From Methanomassiliicoccales archaeon RumEn M2 (GTDB taxonomy: Archaea > Thermoplasmatota > Thermoplasmata > Methanomassiliicoccales > Methanomethylophilaceae), in the NCBI GenBank assembly GCA_001421175.1, contig LJKL01000001.1:1-58388 (forward strand): a stretch of 58,388 nt of DNA, read 5' to 3'. Below, one piece after another: positions 9,801 to 18,296 of the stretch. Every line of letters begins with the position of its first letter. Position 1 is the first letter of the stretch. A model generated the notes under the pieces. That model was not told the origin of the DNA. It ran no database searches and saw only the letters and a list, made by a program, of their open reading frames with translations. The translations under genes and the position numbers were made by a program.

Positions 9801-10029
9801 GAGGCTCGCAGGCGGCGTCAGGATTGACGCCTTATTCATAGACGAGGGATTCGGCACCCTGGATCCGGAATCGCTGAGTCAATCGATCAGCATATTGGAA
9901 CAGCTCACCGAGAGCAATATCCTCATCGGGATAATCTCCCACGTGGACGTCCTCAAGGAGAGGATAGACAAGAAGATAGTCGTGGACAAGGGACCCCGCG
10001 GGAGCAGTGTCTCCGTAGAGGTTGATTGA
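6880..10029 (+). CDS. sbcC: SbcC/Rad50-family SMC-like ATPase
   Basis: ATPase subunit of SbcCD. At about 1049 aa it has the full Rad50 architecture: Walker A GSTGSGKT (residues 35-42), a QGEF motif near residue 150 (AQGEFIKLL), two very long coiled coils separated by a zinc hook CPVCG (Cys 526 and 529), then the ABC signature LSGGESFKAALSLSLGLSD and Walker B ALFIDEGFGTLD near the C-terminus. Family proteins begin MRPxxLEMSAFGPYxG. Here the matching codons are CTG AGA CCT GTC, so the start is probably CTG at 6880, overlapping the sbcD stop as CTGA. The next candidate starts are TTG 6895 and ATG 6901. The coiled-coil part is richer in A/T (many AAG, GAA and ATA codons) than the ATPase ends, which is expected from its composition. 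Confidence 0.93.
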   Translation: MRPVLLEMSAVGPYSGKVAVDFDRFGRRGLFLISGSTGSGKTMIFDGITFALYGDASGENREVSSLRSDFADDDTETYVDLTFEHLGKTYKIRRSPPYMRKKKRGEGYTKTSGDALLVLPDGRRVTKPQDATKEIEDLLGMDLKQWRQIVMIAQGEFIKLLTSSTSDREKIFRNIFDTRIYEVAVEHLKSMADGHYSDFSKESRDFDNLVLKIDAGEDPELGSVLASLPKGNLVNMSATVFNALETHMIAETERVSRLSAEKKEAWEAYKDSIQKLEAGRNLKKDFEDLETKSGERKILLQNRESMESLRKEYESNKSASKVTPYYDAKNKAVSDLKNLKEEISKLTLKVGELREDMESKETEKEEAESHSNELNELNVEISKIEDKMGIYSQLAQCTEKKHEYIAKQNELQDKIAELEKKITETLDYKSPLIDFVNKNENVKENLRDLSDILSRIEESEISADSMEKILAKIETEEKALEECQEALESLLDLCIESDNKVSQMEQTFYKAQAGILAKNLSEDSPCPVCGSLAHPKKAVIPEGAPEEEDIKAAKTENEGLKNERSRITGEIESHKSTIVSKKEELDRILLGFEMNLDEGGSTKDYRKIIEDLRASLLKRRTEVQTDYGRIDALAQEYEIKSKELKEKDDEYTALKDERTALQTELQDLSGKISKATTTIELIQKDLKYENETLAKNALEEMQIKRDALKGRITKATEEYALSQTNWKGESSVLKDKKEKALPQKEKDKNEGEKDLIEALARYSFGSEEDYLSAVVEDEALQMKGEALSDYDQSLRTSEEIIQTLTEKVKGKEIPDLDLLKAASEGKDAAYKTAESMHTNADARLKNNKSVEESLKSTYRKYDRISKEYLIHKKVYETASGQVTGSSKIRLEQYVQATYFDSVLAYANLRLNVMTAGRYIMERKVDPDDKRTQTALDIVVLDHYTGKRRDIKSLSGGESFKAALSLSLGLSDVVQRLAGGVRIDALFIDEGFGTLDPESLSQSISILEQLTESNILIGIISHVDVLKERIDKKIVVDKGPRGSSVSVEVD

Positions 10030-10035
10030 CGCTTT

Positions 10036-10977
10036 TCACTGAGTCGAGGCGGGCGAGGGGAATCTCTCCTCGGACCATATCCTGTCGGCCTTGGCGGTCA
10101 TGATCATGAACCAGATGTTCTCAACCAGTAACGATATGACGGCAGGTAGCACGGCCTCCTGCATCCCGGGCAGGAGGATCATGACCATTGCTATGCACAT
10201 GCCCGTGTTCTTCCAGGCCGATGCGACAACGTAGACCACGGACCTCCCTCTTCCGATGCCCGCCCTCCTCGACCACTCCCAAGGCACCACGGTCAGGACC
10301 ACCAGCCTCAGGGTCGCGAGTCCCAGTATTATCAGCACAAGCCACGGGTCATCGAAGAAAGCGTCCCTGTTGGCAGCTATCGCGAAAAGCACAAGGAGCA
10401 TCATCATGGCGTTCATCGTCACCGTCTTGTGATCCTCCCTGACATGGAACCTCCTGAGCAGGAGTGCTGCAACGAAGGGTATGGCGATGAACAGGATGAT
10501 GTACTTCAGTATCTCAAGGGGGCTGATCGCGTTGCCTACCAGGATGAGGGAGAGTACGGGGGTCAGGGCCAGGGATATCATGTATATGGCCGTGACTGAA
10601 AGAAGTGCCAGCTTCACGTCCCCCTTCATGTAGATCGCACAAACGACAACAGCTATCGCACAGGGGAGGGATGCGAACAGAGCCCATCCGTACCATATCT
10701 CGGGGTGCGAGTATATGAATGGCAGACCGACGAGCACCGTTACGCCCGTGTTGAGGGCGAAGCAGCACAGGAAGGCTATGAGGACCTCCTTCTTCCTCTC
10801 GCTGAAGTCCTTCCTGCCGAACTCCAGCCCTTCCATGGACACGCTCATCTGTATCATGAGCACGATTATCATCATCAGGGAGAAGTCAAAACCTTCCCTG
10901 GGGCCCAGCAGGAAGCCCAGGACTATCCCTGCGACGATCCAATACCTTATGTTGAGAAGAGGCCCCCGGACACCCAT
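10036..10977 (-). CDS. BASS-family (bile acid:Na+ symporter-like) transporter
   Basis: A 313-residue polytopic membrane protein, intact paralogue of the interrupted gene at 555-1475. I see nine to ten hydrophobic segments and the shared blocks GWALFASLPCAIAV, YMKGDVKLALLSV, FAIAANRDAFF, GRSVVYV and AWKNTGMCIAMVM. The family imports organic anions or precursors with Na+; the substrate here cannot be read from sequence. ATG 10975-10977 (MGVRGPLLNIRYW) is chosen because it starts just before the first helix and lies 10 nt downstream of the helicase stop codon. That suggests cotranscription with the helicase. It converges on sbcC with only 6 nt between stop codons. Confidence 0.75.
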   Translation of the reverse strand: MGVRGPLLNIRYWIVAGIVLGFLLGPREGFDFSLMMIIVLMIQMSVSMEGLEFGRKDFSERKKEVLIAFLCCFALNTGVTVLVGLPFIYSHPEIWYGWALFASLPCAIAVVVCAIYMKGDVKLALLSVTAIYMISLALTPVLSLILVGNAISPLEILKYIILFIAIPFVAALLLRRFHVREDHKTVTMNAMMMLLVLFAIAANRDAFFDDPWLVLIILGLATLRLVVLTVVPWEWSRRAGIGRGRSVVYVVASAWKNTGMCIAMVMILLPGMQEAVLPAVISLLVENIWFMIMTAKADRIWSEERFPSPASTQ

Positions 10978-10987
10978 GGACGGATGA

Positions 10988-13049
10988 TTACAGGCCCTGC
11001 TTAAAACCTTCTCCTTCGAAGAAGAACTCCGCCGCATCGGCCACTGGGTCCTGGGAGAGCTTCGCCCCCAGCTCGGATGCGTACTTCGATGCCCTCTTAT
11101 CCAGTATGACGGCCATCCCCCGGTCCGTCTCCGCCCTTATCAGACGGCCTATGGCCTGCTTCATCTTCCTTGTGGCGGGTATCTCCGTCACATACTTCCA
11201 GCCGGTCCACGGCCCGTATCTGCGGTCGAACATGTCCGACATGGCTCTGGACTCCAGAGTAGGCGGGGGGTAGGGAATGCCGACGATTATGGCGAAGGAC
11301 AGCTCCTCCCCCGGGAAATCTATGCCCTCGGCAATGGAGCCCCCCATCACGGTGAAGAACACACCGTTCCTGCCGCTCCTGAATGTGTTCAGAGCGGTCA
11401 TCGTCCTCCTGGGCTGCCCCGACTCCTCCCAGTACATCGGCTTCCTGACATCCCTCTCGAGGAAGGGGCGCATCCTGTTCATCATGCTGTAGGAGGTGAA
11501 GAACACAAGGGTGTTCTTGTTCACCGTGTTGCACAGTTTAGCTATCCTCTTCTCTATCCTGGAGAATATGCTCGGGTCCGCGTTCATGTCCTTGTATGCC
11601 GTGGTGACATTGCTCACGTAGACAACACGCCTGTTCTCCGGCGGGAAAGGAGAGGGATAGACGGCAGTGAAGGTGTCGTTAGGCAGTCCCATCACCCTTA
11701 CGTACTGGTCCAACGGCCTCAGGGTCCCGGACATGTGTATCCCCCCTCCGGTGGATCTCAGGAAACGTGTGACGTCGTGGGGGTCTATGCATGCCGCCCT
11801 CAGCACCTCGCCGTTCTCTCCCGCCTCGACGATGCGGACGTACTTGCTGTGCTCAGAGGAGATCCAATTCTTAAGTGCCACGCCCAGGGTGTACAGTTCG
11901 GAGACCCGGTTCTCCCCCCTCTCGAGAAGCATATCCGTCCTCTCCAGCCCCAGGTCCACCATGCGGTCCACCGAGCGCCTCAGATCGTCGGCGTCCATTC
12001 CGAAACGCCTCATCATCCTGGATTCCAGCTCCCCTTCCGGCACGAGAGCCTCTCTGCTCTGTATCGTGAGGTTATCGTCCGCTATCCCCTTCAGGGCGGT
12101 TTTCACATTCCCTACGAATTGGCTCAGCGTTGCATTCCCCGTCAGTGCTACGTCGGTCCTGAATGTGGTGCATTCATCCGCCGCGGCTTCCGTCAATCTC
12201 ATGGATATGGAGAAGCTCTCCTGCTCCCTTGCGGCATCCACAAGGTTGTGGGCCTCATCGACGATCGGCACAATCCTTGTCTCGTCAGCCACGTCCATGT
12301 TCTTGAGCAGATTGGACCTTATGTCCTCGGAGAGTATGTGGATGTAGGGCGCGACCACAACATCGGCGTCCCTGACCAGGAACTTCCTGGCCTCATAGGA
12401 GCATGCGCCCAGCCCTTCGCAGTAAGCGTCCAGCTTCTCCGATGTGGGGAACATCTCCGCGCAGTATGCCCCTATATTCTTTATCTCGTGCCTCATCCTG
12501 TCGAAGAAAGGGCATCCCCCCGCCTGGTTCTTCGTGCTCTTCGCTTTGCGGTCCTCGCAGAGATTTGACAGCACGTTGGGGGGGTATGCTCTCATATCCC
12601 TCCAGTGTCCTGAGGAGCGGGCAGGACCTGCCCCTGCCGGTGAGGGTCATACCGGATACGCCTGCCACGGAGGATATCGCCTTCAGCTCTCTCATGACCT
12701 GATCCGTCTGGGATATCGTTCTTGTCAGGTACACGATCCTCTTGTTCCTGGGTTTCGCATGCCCCAAGGCGGATGAGAGGGCTATTATCGTCTTGCCCGT
12801 GCCCGTTCCGGATTCGACCACGGCGTGCCTTCCCGAGTCCAGGGCGGCGGTGAGGCTTCTCACCGCATCCATCTGCCCCTTCCTCGGGCTGTAAGGGAAA
12901 TACGGAGCAGGAAGGCTGTCCCTGTCCAAGATCTCAGGGCCGTTCTGCTGCTTCTCCTCCGTCGTACTGCCGACGAAGGTGCCGCACCTTCTGCATATCG
13001 CCGAGCTCGGCGGTATGAGATTACCGCAATTAGCACAGAAAAAGGCCAT
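10988..13049 (-). CDS. XPD/DinG-type DNA helicase with N-terminal zinc ribbon, frameshifted
   Basis: Superfamily 2 5'-3' DNA helicase of the XPD/Rad3/DinG group, about 686 aa once joined. In order: an N-terminal zinc ribbon (CANC near residue 5, CRRC near residue 20), Walker A SGTGTGKT, TRTISQ, iron-sulphur-type cysteines (GRSCPLL, NLCEDR, GGCPFF, GACSYE), a DEAH box (VDEAHNLVD), and motif VI (KQAIGRLIRAETDRG). The four spaced cysteines match the [4Fe-4S] domain of XPD. The reading frame breaks in the G7 run at 12578-12584. Six bases instead of seven give SIPPNVLSNLC and rejoin the frames inside the FeS domain. Start ATG 13049 puts the zinc ribbon at the N-terminus. Likely role: repair of damaged DNA. 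Confidence 0.88.
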
Positions 13050-13145
13050 GGGCGTTAAACTCAAGGCCTTTATTTAAACTGCGCCGGGTTCCTGCGGCAT
13101 ACGGGAACATCAACCTTATCTATTGCGGAGAGGTTGGCGAAGGGC

Positions 13146-13433
13146 ATGCCGAAGCCTGAGGAGAAGAACTATGCCGACCTGGTGCTCGATCTGAAAGATA
13201 TCCTGCCCACCCAGTCCGTCGAGAGGATGATGCGCCTGCTGGTGGAGCTGGAGATGATGATCGAGGATTACGACCGATACATCACCATAGAGTATCTCGC
13301 AGGCAACTACTCGTCAAAGAAGCATCTGACGGTCATAATACTCAGAGGCCTGGGTGACAGAGAGATAATAGAGGCCATGGTCCGCATGAAGGACATGATC
13401 AGGGCCGAGATCAATTCCCGTAAGAAGAAATGA
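13146..13433 (+). CDS. small conserved-looking acidic/helical protein, unknown function
   Basis: A 95-residue predicted all-helical soluble protein with alternating hydrophobic and charged positions (ERMMRLLVELEMMIEDYDRY; GDREIIEAMVRMKDMIRAEI) and a basic C-terminal tail RKKK. No family recognised. The frame also allows TTG 13134, but ATG 13146 is preferred because a TATA-like CTTATCTA (about 13114-13121) lies some 28 nt upstream. It is divergent from the helicase gene and its stop directly abuts the stop of the convergent TPR gene. Confidence 0.6.
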   Translation: MPKPEEKNYADLVLDLKDILPTQSVERMMRLLVELEMMIEDYDRYITIEYLAGNYSSKKHLTVIILRGLGDREIIEAMVRMKDMIRAEINSRKKK

Positions 13434-14348
13434 TCACTGGGGGTTGATGCCCAGTGAGATCATGGTATCCTCGATGCCGTCCACTCCCATCCTCATGGCC
13501 GCAAGCAGGTGCTTCTCCGCTTCCTTCATCCTGCCTTCTTTCATAAGTGCGGACGCTATGCCCTGATGGATGCTCACAAGGAGCTCGATATCATCCAATT
13601 CGTTCCTGTCGAACAGCACATCGAGTATCTCTGCGGCGGCAACATGGTCTGAAACGAATTCATCGATCCTTCCAGTCTCCTCCAGGATATCCCCCCGGCA
13701 GACGTATGACATGGCCAATTCCATTATGTCCTCGAGATCCCCGGTCTCGTAGAGCCCGGAGCCGATCTCTATGGCGATACCGTAGTGCCGCTCCGCCGAT
13801 TCCTTATCCCCGGCGTCCTCCAGCACCTTGGCTTTGAGGTTGTGGGCTTCCGTGAGCCTGTTGAGGCACCACGGATCGTCATCTCCCCGGAGAAGGAAGA
13901 TCGCCTTCTCCAGAAAGGGCAGGGCCTCATCCTCGAACCCTGTGTCGATCAGATCCTCAGCACAGTTCAGGCACATGGTGGCAACGTCATCGGGATTGTA
14001 ATGTCTCGTGGTCCCGTCCAGATCGTCGAGACGGGGGATGATCATCCTGTAGTCATCCGCCATCCCTTCCGGATCGGAGGTGAAGAGCAACTGCCCCCGA
14101 TTCTCGAACACCTTGACGTAGATCCCGGGCTCCACCTCGTTCCCGGCGGCCTCCATCTCCTCTATGATCTCAACTGCCGCGTCCATATCGGTTATCGCGG
14201 ACACGTAGGATTCCATCAGCATGAGCACGCTGCCGCGGTTCAGATACGCCGACAGCAATTCCGACAGCGGGCCGGTCCGCTCCAACTCGCTGACCTTCCT
14301 GTTGTAATCGGAGAGCGCCTCCTCCAGATGAATATCCACCGACGGCAT
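13434..14348 (-). CDS. tetratricopeptide (TPR) repeat protein
   Basis: A 304-residue soluble protein made of repeated helix-turn-helix units with TPR spacing, for example AYLNRGSVLMLMESYVSAITDMDAAVEI, DEALPFLEKAIFLL, AHNLKAKVLEDAGDKESAERHYGIAIEI and ASALMKEGRMKEAEKHLLAAMRM. TPR arrays are protein-binding scaffolds; no enzymatic domain is visible. Strongly acidic, with no signal peptide or membrane segment, so cytoplasmic. Monocistronic and tail-to-tail with the small protein upstream. A different TPR protein lies at 50608-51444. Confidence 0.7.
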   Translation of the reverse strand: MPSVDIHLEEALSDYNRKVSELERTGPLSELLSAYLNRGSVLMLMESYVSAITDMDAAVEIIEEMEAAGNEVEPGIYVKVFENRGQLLFTSDPEGMADDYRMIIPRLDDLDGTTRHYNPDDVATMCLNCAEDLIDTGFEDEALPFLEKAIFLLRGDDDPWCLNRLTEAHNLKAKVLEDAGDKESAERHYGIAIEIGSGLYETGDLEDIMELAMSYVCRGDILEETGRIDEFVSDHVAAAEILDVLFDRNELDDIELLVSIHQGIASALMKEGRMKEAEKHLLAAMRMGVDGIEDTMISLGINPQ

Positions 14349-14421
14349 GCCGACTCCATTGCGGTAAGCGATAAAAAACCTTCCAAAGGCGATTTGGGCA
14401 GATTTTATCTACATATAACAG

Positions 14422-15286
14422 ATGCGCGTCCATATGCAAAGACAGCAGCGCGTTGTCGCCATACACGACATATCCTGCTTCGGGAGATGCTCCCTCACAG
14501 TGGCATTGCCTATAATCTCCTCCGCCGGGATAGAATGCAGCGTCATACCGACGGCTGTGCTCTCCACCCACACGGGCGGTTTCACCGGTTTCACCTATCG
14601 CGACCTTACCGAGGACATAGCTCCGATAGTGGACCACTGGAAGACCCTGGACCTGAAGTTCGACGGCATATACACAGGATTCCTGGGGTCCTTCGAGCAG
14701 ATAGACATCGTCTCGGATACCTTTGACCGCCTGCGGGGCGAGAACACACTGATAGTCGTGGATCCGGTGATGGCGGACAACGGCTCCCTTTATCCCATAT
14801 TCCCCGAGAACTTCCCCGAAGATGAGGAAGATCTGCTCCAAGGCCGACGTCATCATACCGAACATAACCGAAGCGTGCCTTCTCCTTGGCGAGAAGTACG
14901 TCGAAGGGCCCTACACGAAAGAGTACATCGAGGATCTTCTGAAGAAGTTGTCCGCCATGGGCCCGAAGAAGGTGATACTCACGGGAGTATACTTCGACAG
15001 GGAGAAGCTGGGCGCAGCCGCTTATGACGCTGAGACAGGCAGCACAGACTACACGTTCCGCGACTGCATACCCGGATACTATCACGGCACCGGGGATGTC
15101 TTCGGCTCTGCGACCGTCACCGCCCTCATCTCGGGGAAGAGCCTTGCGGAAGCGAACAGGATAGCCGTCAACTTCACCGTCGACAGCATACTCAGAACGA
15201 GGGACGCTAAAACGGACATAAGATTCGGAGTTGACTTCGAATCCGGGATACCGAAGCTCCTGAGATCGCTGGGGATCAGAAGATGA
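14422..15286 (+). CDS. pyridoxal/pyridoxamine kinase (PdxY/PdxK-like), frameshifted
   Basis: Ribokinase-fold kinase that phosphorylates vitamin B6 forms to feed pyridoxal phosphate synthesis or salvage. N-terminal half: HDISCFGRCSLTVALPI, GIECSVIPTAVLSTHTGGF and a VDPVMADNG block, all typical of PdxY. C-terminal half: ADVIIPNITEACLLLG, VILTGVYF and the anion-hole/catalytic region YHGTGDVFGSAT with the catalytic Asp. The frame changes at about 14815-14821; removing one base (for example one C of CTTCCCC) gives NFPKMRKICSKADVII and one protein of about 287 aa. Two in-frame ATGs exist (14422 and 14434). A TATA-like stretch at about 14403-14412 fits a leaderless start at 14434. The next gene overlaps by 4 nt (ATGA). 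Confidence 0.82.
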
Positions 15287-15759
15287 GCGCAGACAGGGGA
15301 TTGGCCGGAGAGATCGCGAAGCTCGCGAAGGAGATATGGACCGAGTGCTTCGGCAGCATGCTCCCTCCGGGGCAGACGGAGTACATGATCGAGAAGTTCC
15401 AGTCCGAGGAGGCCATAATGGAGCAGATGTCCGAAGGCTACATCTACGACACTATATTCTTCGGCAAAAGGAACGTGGGATACAGTGCCATAAAAGTGGA
15501 GGAGGACCGCATCTTCATAAGCAAGATCTACCTCCTGAGCGGCTTCAGGGGCAGAGGCCTCGCATACGAGCGTTTCCAGGAGATAGAGGCCATAGCCAGG
15601 GACCTGGGGAAGCCGAATCTCTACCTTACGGTGAACCGCAACAATGAGCCGGCGATAAGGTTCTACCGCAGCATGGGGTTCTTCATCGACGACGAGGTCG
15701 ACAAGGACATAGGCGGCGGATTCTCCATGAACGATTACATCATGAGGAAATTACTCTGA
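15283..15759 (+). CDS. GNAT-family N-acetyltransferase
   Basis: A 158-residue GCN5-related acetyltransferase. The acetyl-CoA binding region is seen as ISKIYLLSGFRGRGLA (the RGRGLA part corresponds to the Q/RxxGxG/A loop). The C-terminal NNEPAIRFYRSMGFFIDDE motif is the usual N..A..FY...GF signature. The acceptor substrate is unknown. The start overlaps the kinase stop by 4 nt (ATGA), so they are translationally coupled. The 3' end overlaps the convergent ferredoxin gene by 9 nt. Confidence 0.82.
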   Translation: MSADRGLAGEIAKLAKEIWTECFGSMLPPGQTEYMIEKFQSEEAIMEQMSEGYIYDTIFFGKRNVGYSAIKVEEDRIFISKIYLLSGFRGRGLAYERFQEIEAIARDLGKPNLYLTVNRNNEPAIRFYRSMGFFIDDEVDKDIGGGFSMNDYIMRKLL

Positions 15760-15939
15760 GATCACCACGGCCGCGCCGGGGCAGATCCTCTCCACCTTCA
15801 CGACGCAGTCCTCCTCGTCCTCCCGGGGCTGGCGCTTGATCTTCGATACAAGCTCGTTATCCAGCTCGAATATTTCCGGGCATTCCTCCTCGCATCTCCC
15901 GCAGCCTATACAGTCCGATTCGATTATTGAAACGATCAT
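15751..15939 (-). CDS. single-cluster [4Fe-4S] ferredoxin
   Basis: A 62-residue electron carrier. Motif CIGCGRCEEECP supplies three ligands plus a fourth nearby Cys. The C-terminal ICPGAAV supplies the last ligand, giving one [4Fe-4S] cluster as in archaeal/Thermotoga-type monocluster ferredoxins. The second half lacks a second CxxCxxC. Start ATG 15939 (MIVSIIESDC) is favoured; an ATG at 15951 would add four residues. Convergent with the acetyltransferase gene. The gene is alone on its strand, so its redox partner is not indicated by context; the nearby YgiQ radical-SAM enzyme is on the other strand. Confidence 0.85.
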   Translation of the reverse strand: MIVSIIESDCIGCGRCEEECPEIFELDNELVSKIKRQPREDEEDCVVKVERICPGAAVVISE

Positions 15940-16069
15940 CCCAATCAACATGCTGGAATCCCGCTTTCAGCATATTGTACTTTCTGTCATCCTGATGCGG
16001 GAGAGGGGACCGCCCTTCCGGGAAAGTCCTGACAACAACATAAAATAGGCCGCCGATTGTAGTGACGCT

Positions 16070-17761
16070 GTGTTCATACCGACTACCGCCGATGAGGTGA
16101 GCCGAAGAGGCTGGAAAACCCTGGATATCATTCTCGTATCAGGGGACACCTACTACGACAGCCCGTACAACGGCACGGCGATAATCGGCCACTGGCTCAT
16201 CGATAACGGGTTCAGAGTCGGCATCATAGCCCAGCCCCGGACGGATTCCGGGGAGGATATAACGCGCCTCGGATCCCCAGAACTGTTCTGGAGCGTCAGC
16301 TCCGGCGCGGTGGACTCCATGGTCGCGAATTACACAGCGACAAAGAAATTCAGGAAGGAGGACGACTTCACCCCCGGAGGAGTGAACGACAGACGGCCGG
16401 ACAGAGCCGTTATAGCATATTCCAATCTCATCAAGAGATTCTCCAAGGGCAAACCCGTCGTCCTGGGCGGCGTGGAGGCCAGCCTCAGACGGCTGGCACA
16501 TTACGATTTCTGGTCGGATTCGATACGAAGGTCGGTTCTCTTCGATGCCAAGGCCGATGTGATAACGTACGGCATGGGCGAACGCTCGAATCTCCTGCTG
16601 GCACAGCATATGAGGGACGGAAGGGATTGGAGGAAGGTCAAAGGGATATGCTACATATCCAAGGATGTGCCGGAAGGATATGAGGTGCTGCCGTCCTACG
16701 AGGAGTGCGCCGCATCCGACGATGAATTCACTGAGGCGTTCTGGAAGTTCTACCGCAACAACGATCCCGTGACGGCGATCGGGCTGGCCCAGGGCCACGG
16801 CGACAGGTATCTGATACAGAATCCTCCGCAGCCCCCCCTCGACCGGGATATGCTTGACCGGGTGTACGAGATGGATTTCGAGAACGCAGTTCACCCGTAC
16901 TATGCGAGGCAGGGCCACGTCAGAGCCGTCGATACCGTGAAGAACTCCATCACCACGCACAGGGGATGCTACGGCGAATGCAACTTCTGCTCCATCGCCG
17001 TGATGCAGGGCAGGAATGTCGTAAGCAGGAGCAGGGAGTCCGTACTCAGGGAGGCGGAGCGCATAGCCTCGGCAAAGGGCTTTGACGGGGTCATACGCGA
17101 CGTTGGCGGCCCCACCGCCAACATGTACGGGTTCGACTGCCCCAAGAAGGCGAAGGCGGGAGCATGCCCCGACAAACGCTGCATCTACCCGGAGATATGC
17201 AGATGGATGCCCGTGGACCACAAGCCTCAGATCGATCTCCTGAACGAGATAAAGAGCATAGACGGGGTGAGGAAGGTATTCGTCGCCTCCGGGATACGCC
17301 ACGATCTCGTCATCGCGGACAAGAAGCACGGAGACGAGTATCTGGAATGCCTTTGCAGGGACCACGTATCGGGTCAGATGAAGATCGCACCCGAGCACGT
17401 CTCCCCCTTCGTACTGGACATGATGGGCAAGCCAGGTCCCGAGGACCTGCTGAGGTTCAAGAGGCGCTTCGATGAGATCAATGAGAAGCTGGGAAGGGAG
17501 CAGTTCCTGACGTACTATATGATGGCCGCCCACCCCGGATGCGGCGAGAGGCATATGGACGAGCTCTCGGAATTCTGCAGGCGCGAGCTCAAGACGAATC
17601 CGGAGCAGATACAGGTATTCACCCCGTCGCCTTCCACCGTATCGACGCTGATGTACCGCACCGGCAAAAATTGGTTGGGCGGGGAGTTTATTAAATCCGA
17701 ACGTTCTATGCAGAAAAGGAAGAAGCAGAAGGACGCTGTCCTAAAGGCTCACAGGAGGTAG
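16070..17761 (+). CDS. YgiQ-family radical SAM protein (UPF0313)
   Basis: A 563-residue radical SAM protein of the YgiQ family. It opens with the cobalamin-binding-like region (DIILVSGDTYYDSPYNG; IIGHWL), which is present in this family although cobalamin use is unproven. The radical SAM triad is CYGECNFC near residue 305 (CxxxCxxC). The C-terminal third carries PEHVS, MMAAHPGCGERHM and VFTPSPST blocks diagnostic of YgiQ. Physiological role not established. Starts with GTG 16070. The downstream Sel1-repeat gene begins 4 nt after the TAG stop, and its Shine-Dalgarno sequence (GGAGGT) overlaps the end of this gene, so they form an operon with the DUF1638 gene. Confidence 0.88.
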   Translation: MFIPTTADEVSRRGWKTLDIILVSGDTYYDSPYNGTAIIGHWLIDNGFRVGIIAQPRTDSGEDITRLGSPELFWSVSSGAVDSMVANYTATKKFRKEDDFTPGGVNDRRPDRAVIAYSNLIKRFSKGKPVVLGGVEASLRRLAHYDFWSDSIRRSVLFDAKADVITYGMGERSNLLLAQHMRDGRDWRKVKGICYISKDVPEGYEVLPSYEECAASDDEFTEAFWKFYRNNDPVTAIGLAQGHGDRYLIQNPPQPPLDRDMLDRVYEMDFENAVHPYYARQGHVRAVDTVKNSITTHRGCYGECNFCSIAVMQGRNVVSRSRESVLREAERIASAKGFDGVIRDVGGPTANMYGFDCPKKAKAGACPDKRCIYPEICRWMPVDHKPQIDLLNEIKSIDGVRKVFVASGIRHDLVIADKKHGDEYLECLCRDHVSGQMKIAPEHVSPFVLDMMGKPGPEDLLRFKRRFDEINEKLGREQFLTYYMMAAHPGCGERHMDELSEFCRRELKTNPEQIQVFTPSPSTVSTLMYRTGKNWLGGEFIKSERSMQKRKKQKDAVLKAHRR

Positions 17762-17765
17762 AACC

Positions 17766-18296
17766 ATGGAATACGGAGATGTCAACGCACTGAAGGAGAA
17801 GGCCGACACGGGAGACACCTATGCGATGGCACAGCTCGGGATACTGTATCTCACGGGGAACCGTGTGGAGCAGGATCATGAGAAGGCGTTCCTGCTGCTG
17901 CAGGATGCCGCGCTGTCATCCGACGGGGAGGCGATGCTGCATCTGGGCAACATGTACGAGAACGGCCTTTTCGTGGAGAGGGACCTCTGGACCGCCATGA
18001 GCCTATACAAGAAGGCTTACACGCTCCTGATCCCCGGCGCCAGGAAGGCCCTGGGGAACATATATGATGCGATAGCCGACAGCCTGATGCTGACCGAGGG
18101 GAAGCTGTTCGTGAGCCCGACCTTCGATATGACCGCCTGCTGCGAGAAGCTGAGGGACGGCGTGAGGATGGGGAGGATCGTCCTGTTGGAGGATGCCTTC
18201 GGAGTGGGCCTCTTCCAGTCATCCCTGACCCAGGACTCGCCCCTCTGCGAGTGCCCCTTCTGCGGCGCGAAGGTAGAGGTGCTTGAATGCGACTAG
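17766..18296 (+). CDS. Sel1-like repeat protein with C-terminal CxxC
   Basis: A 176-residue protein with two to three Sel1 repeats (TYAMAQLGILYLTGNRVEQDHEKAF; AMLHLGNMYENGLFVERDLWTAMSLYKKA), a scaffold fold related to TPR. The C-terminus carries CECPFCGAKVEV, a CxCxxC cluster that could bind zinc. ATG 17766 is preceded by GGAGGT with 6-nt spacing. Its last codons overlap the start of the DUF1638 gene (ATG at 18287 inside GAATGCGACTAG). The role is unknown; coupling to DUF1638 and YgiQ suggests a shared pathway. Confidence 0.75.
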   Translation: MEYGDVNALKEKADTGDTYAMAQLGILYLTGNRVEQDHEKAFLLLQDAALSSDGEAMLHLGNMYENGLFVERDLWTAMSLYKKAYTLLIPGARKALGNIYDAIADSLMLTEGKLFVSPTFDMTACCEKLRDGVRMGRIVLLEDAFGVGLFQSSLTQDSPLCECPFCGAKVEVLECD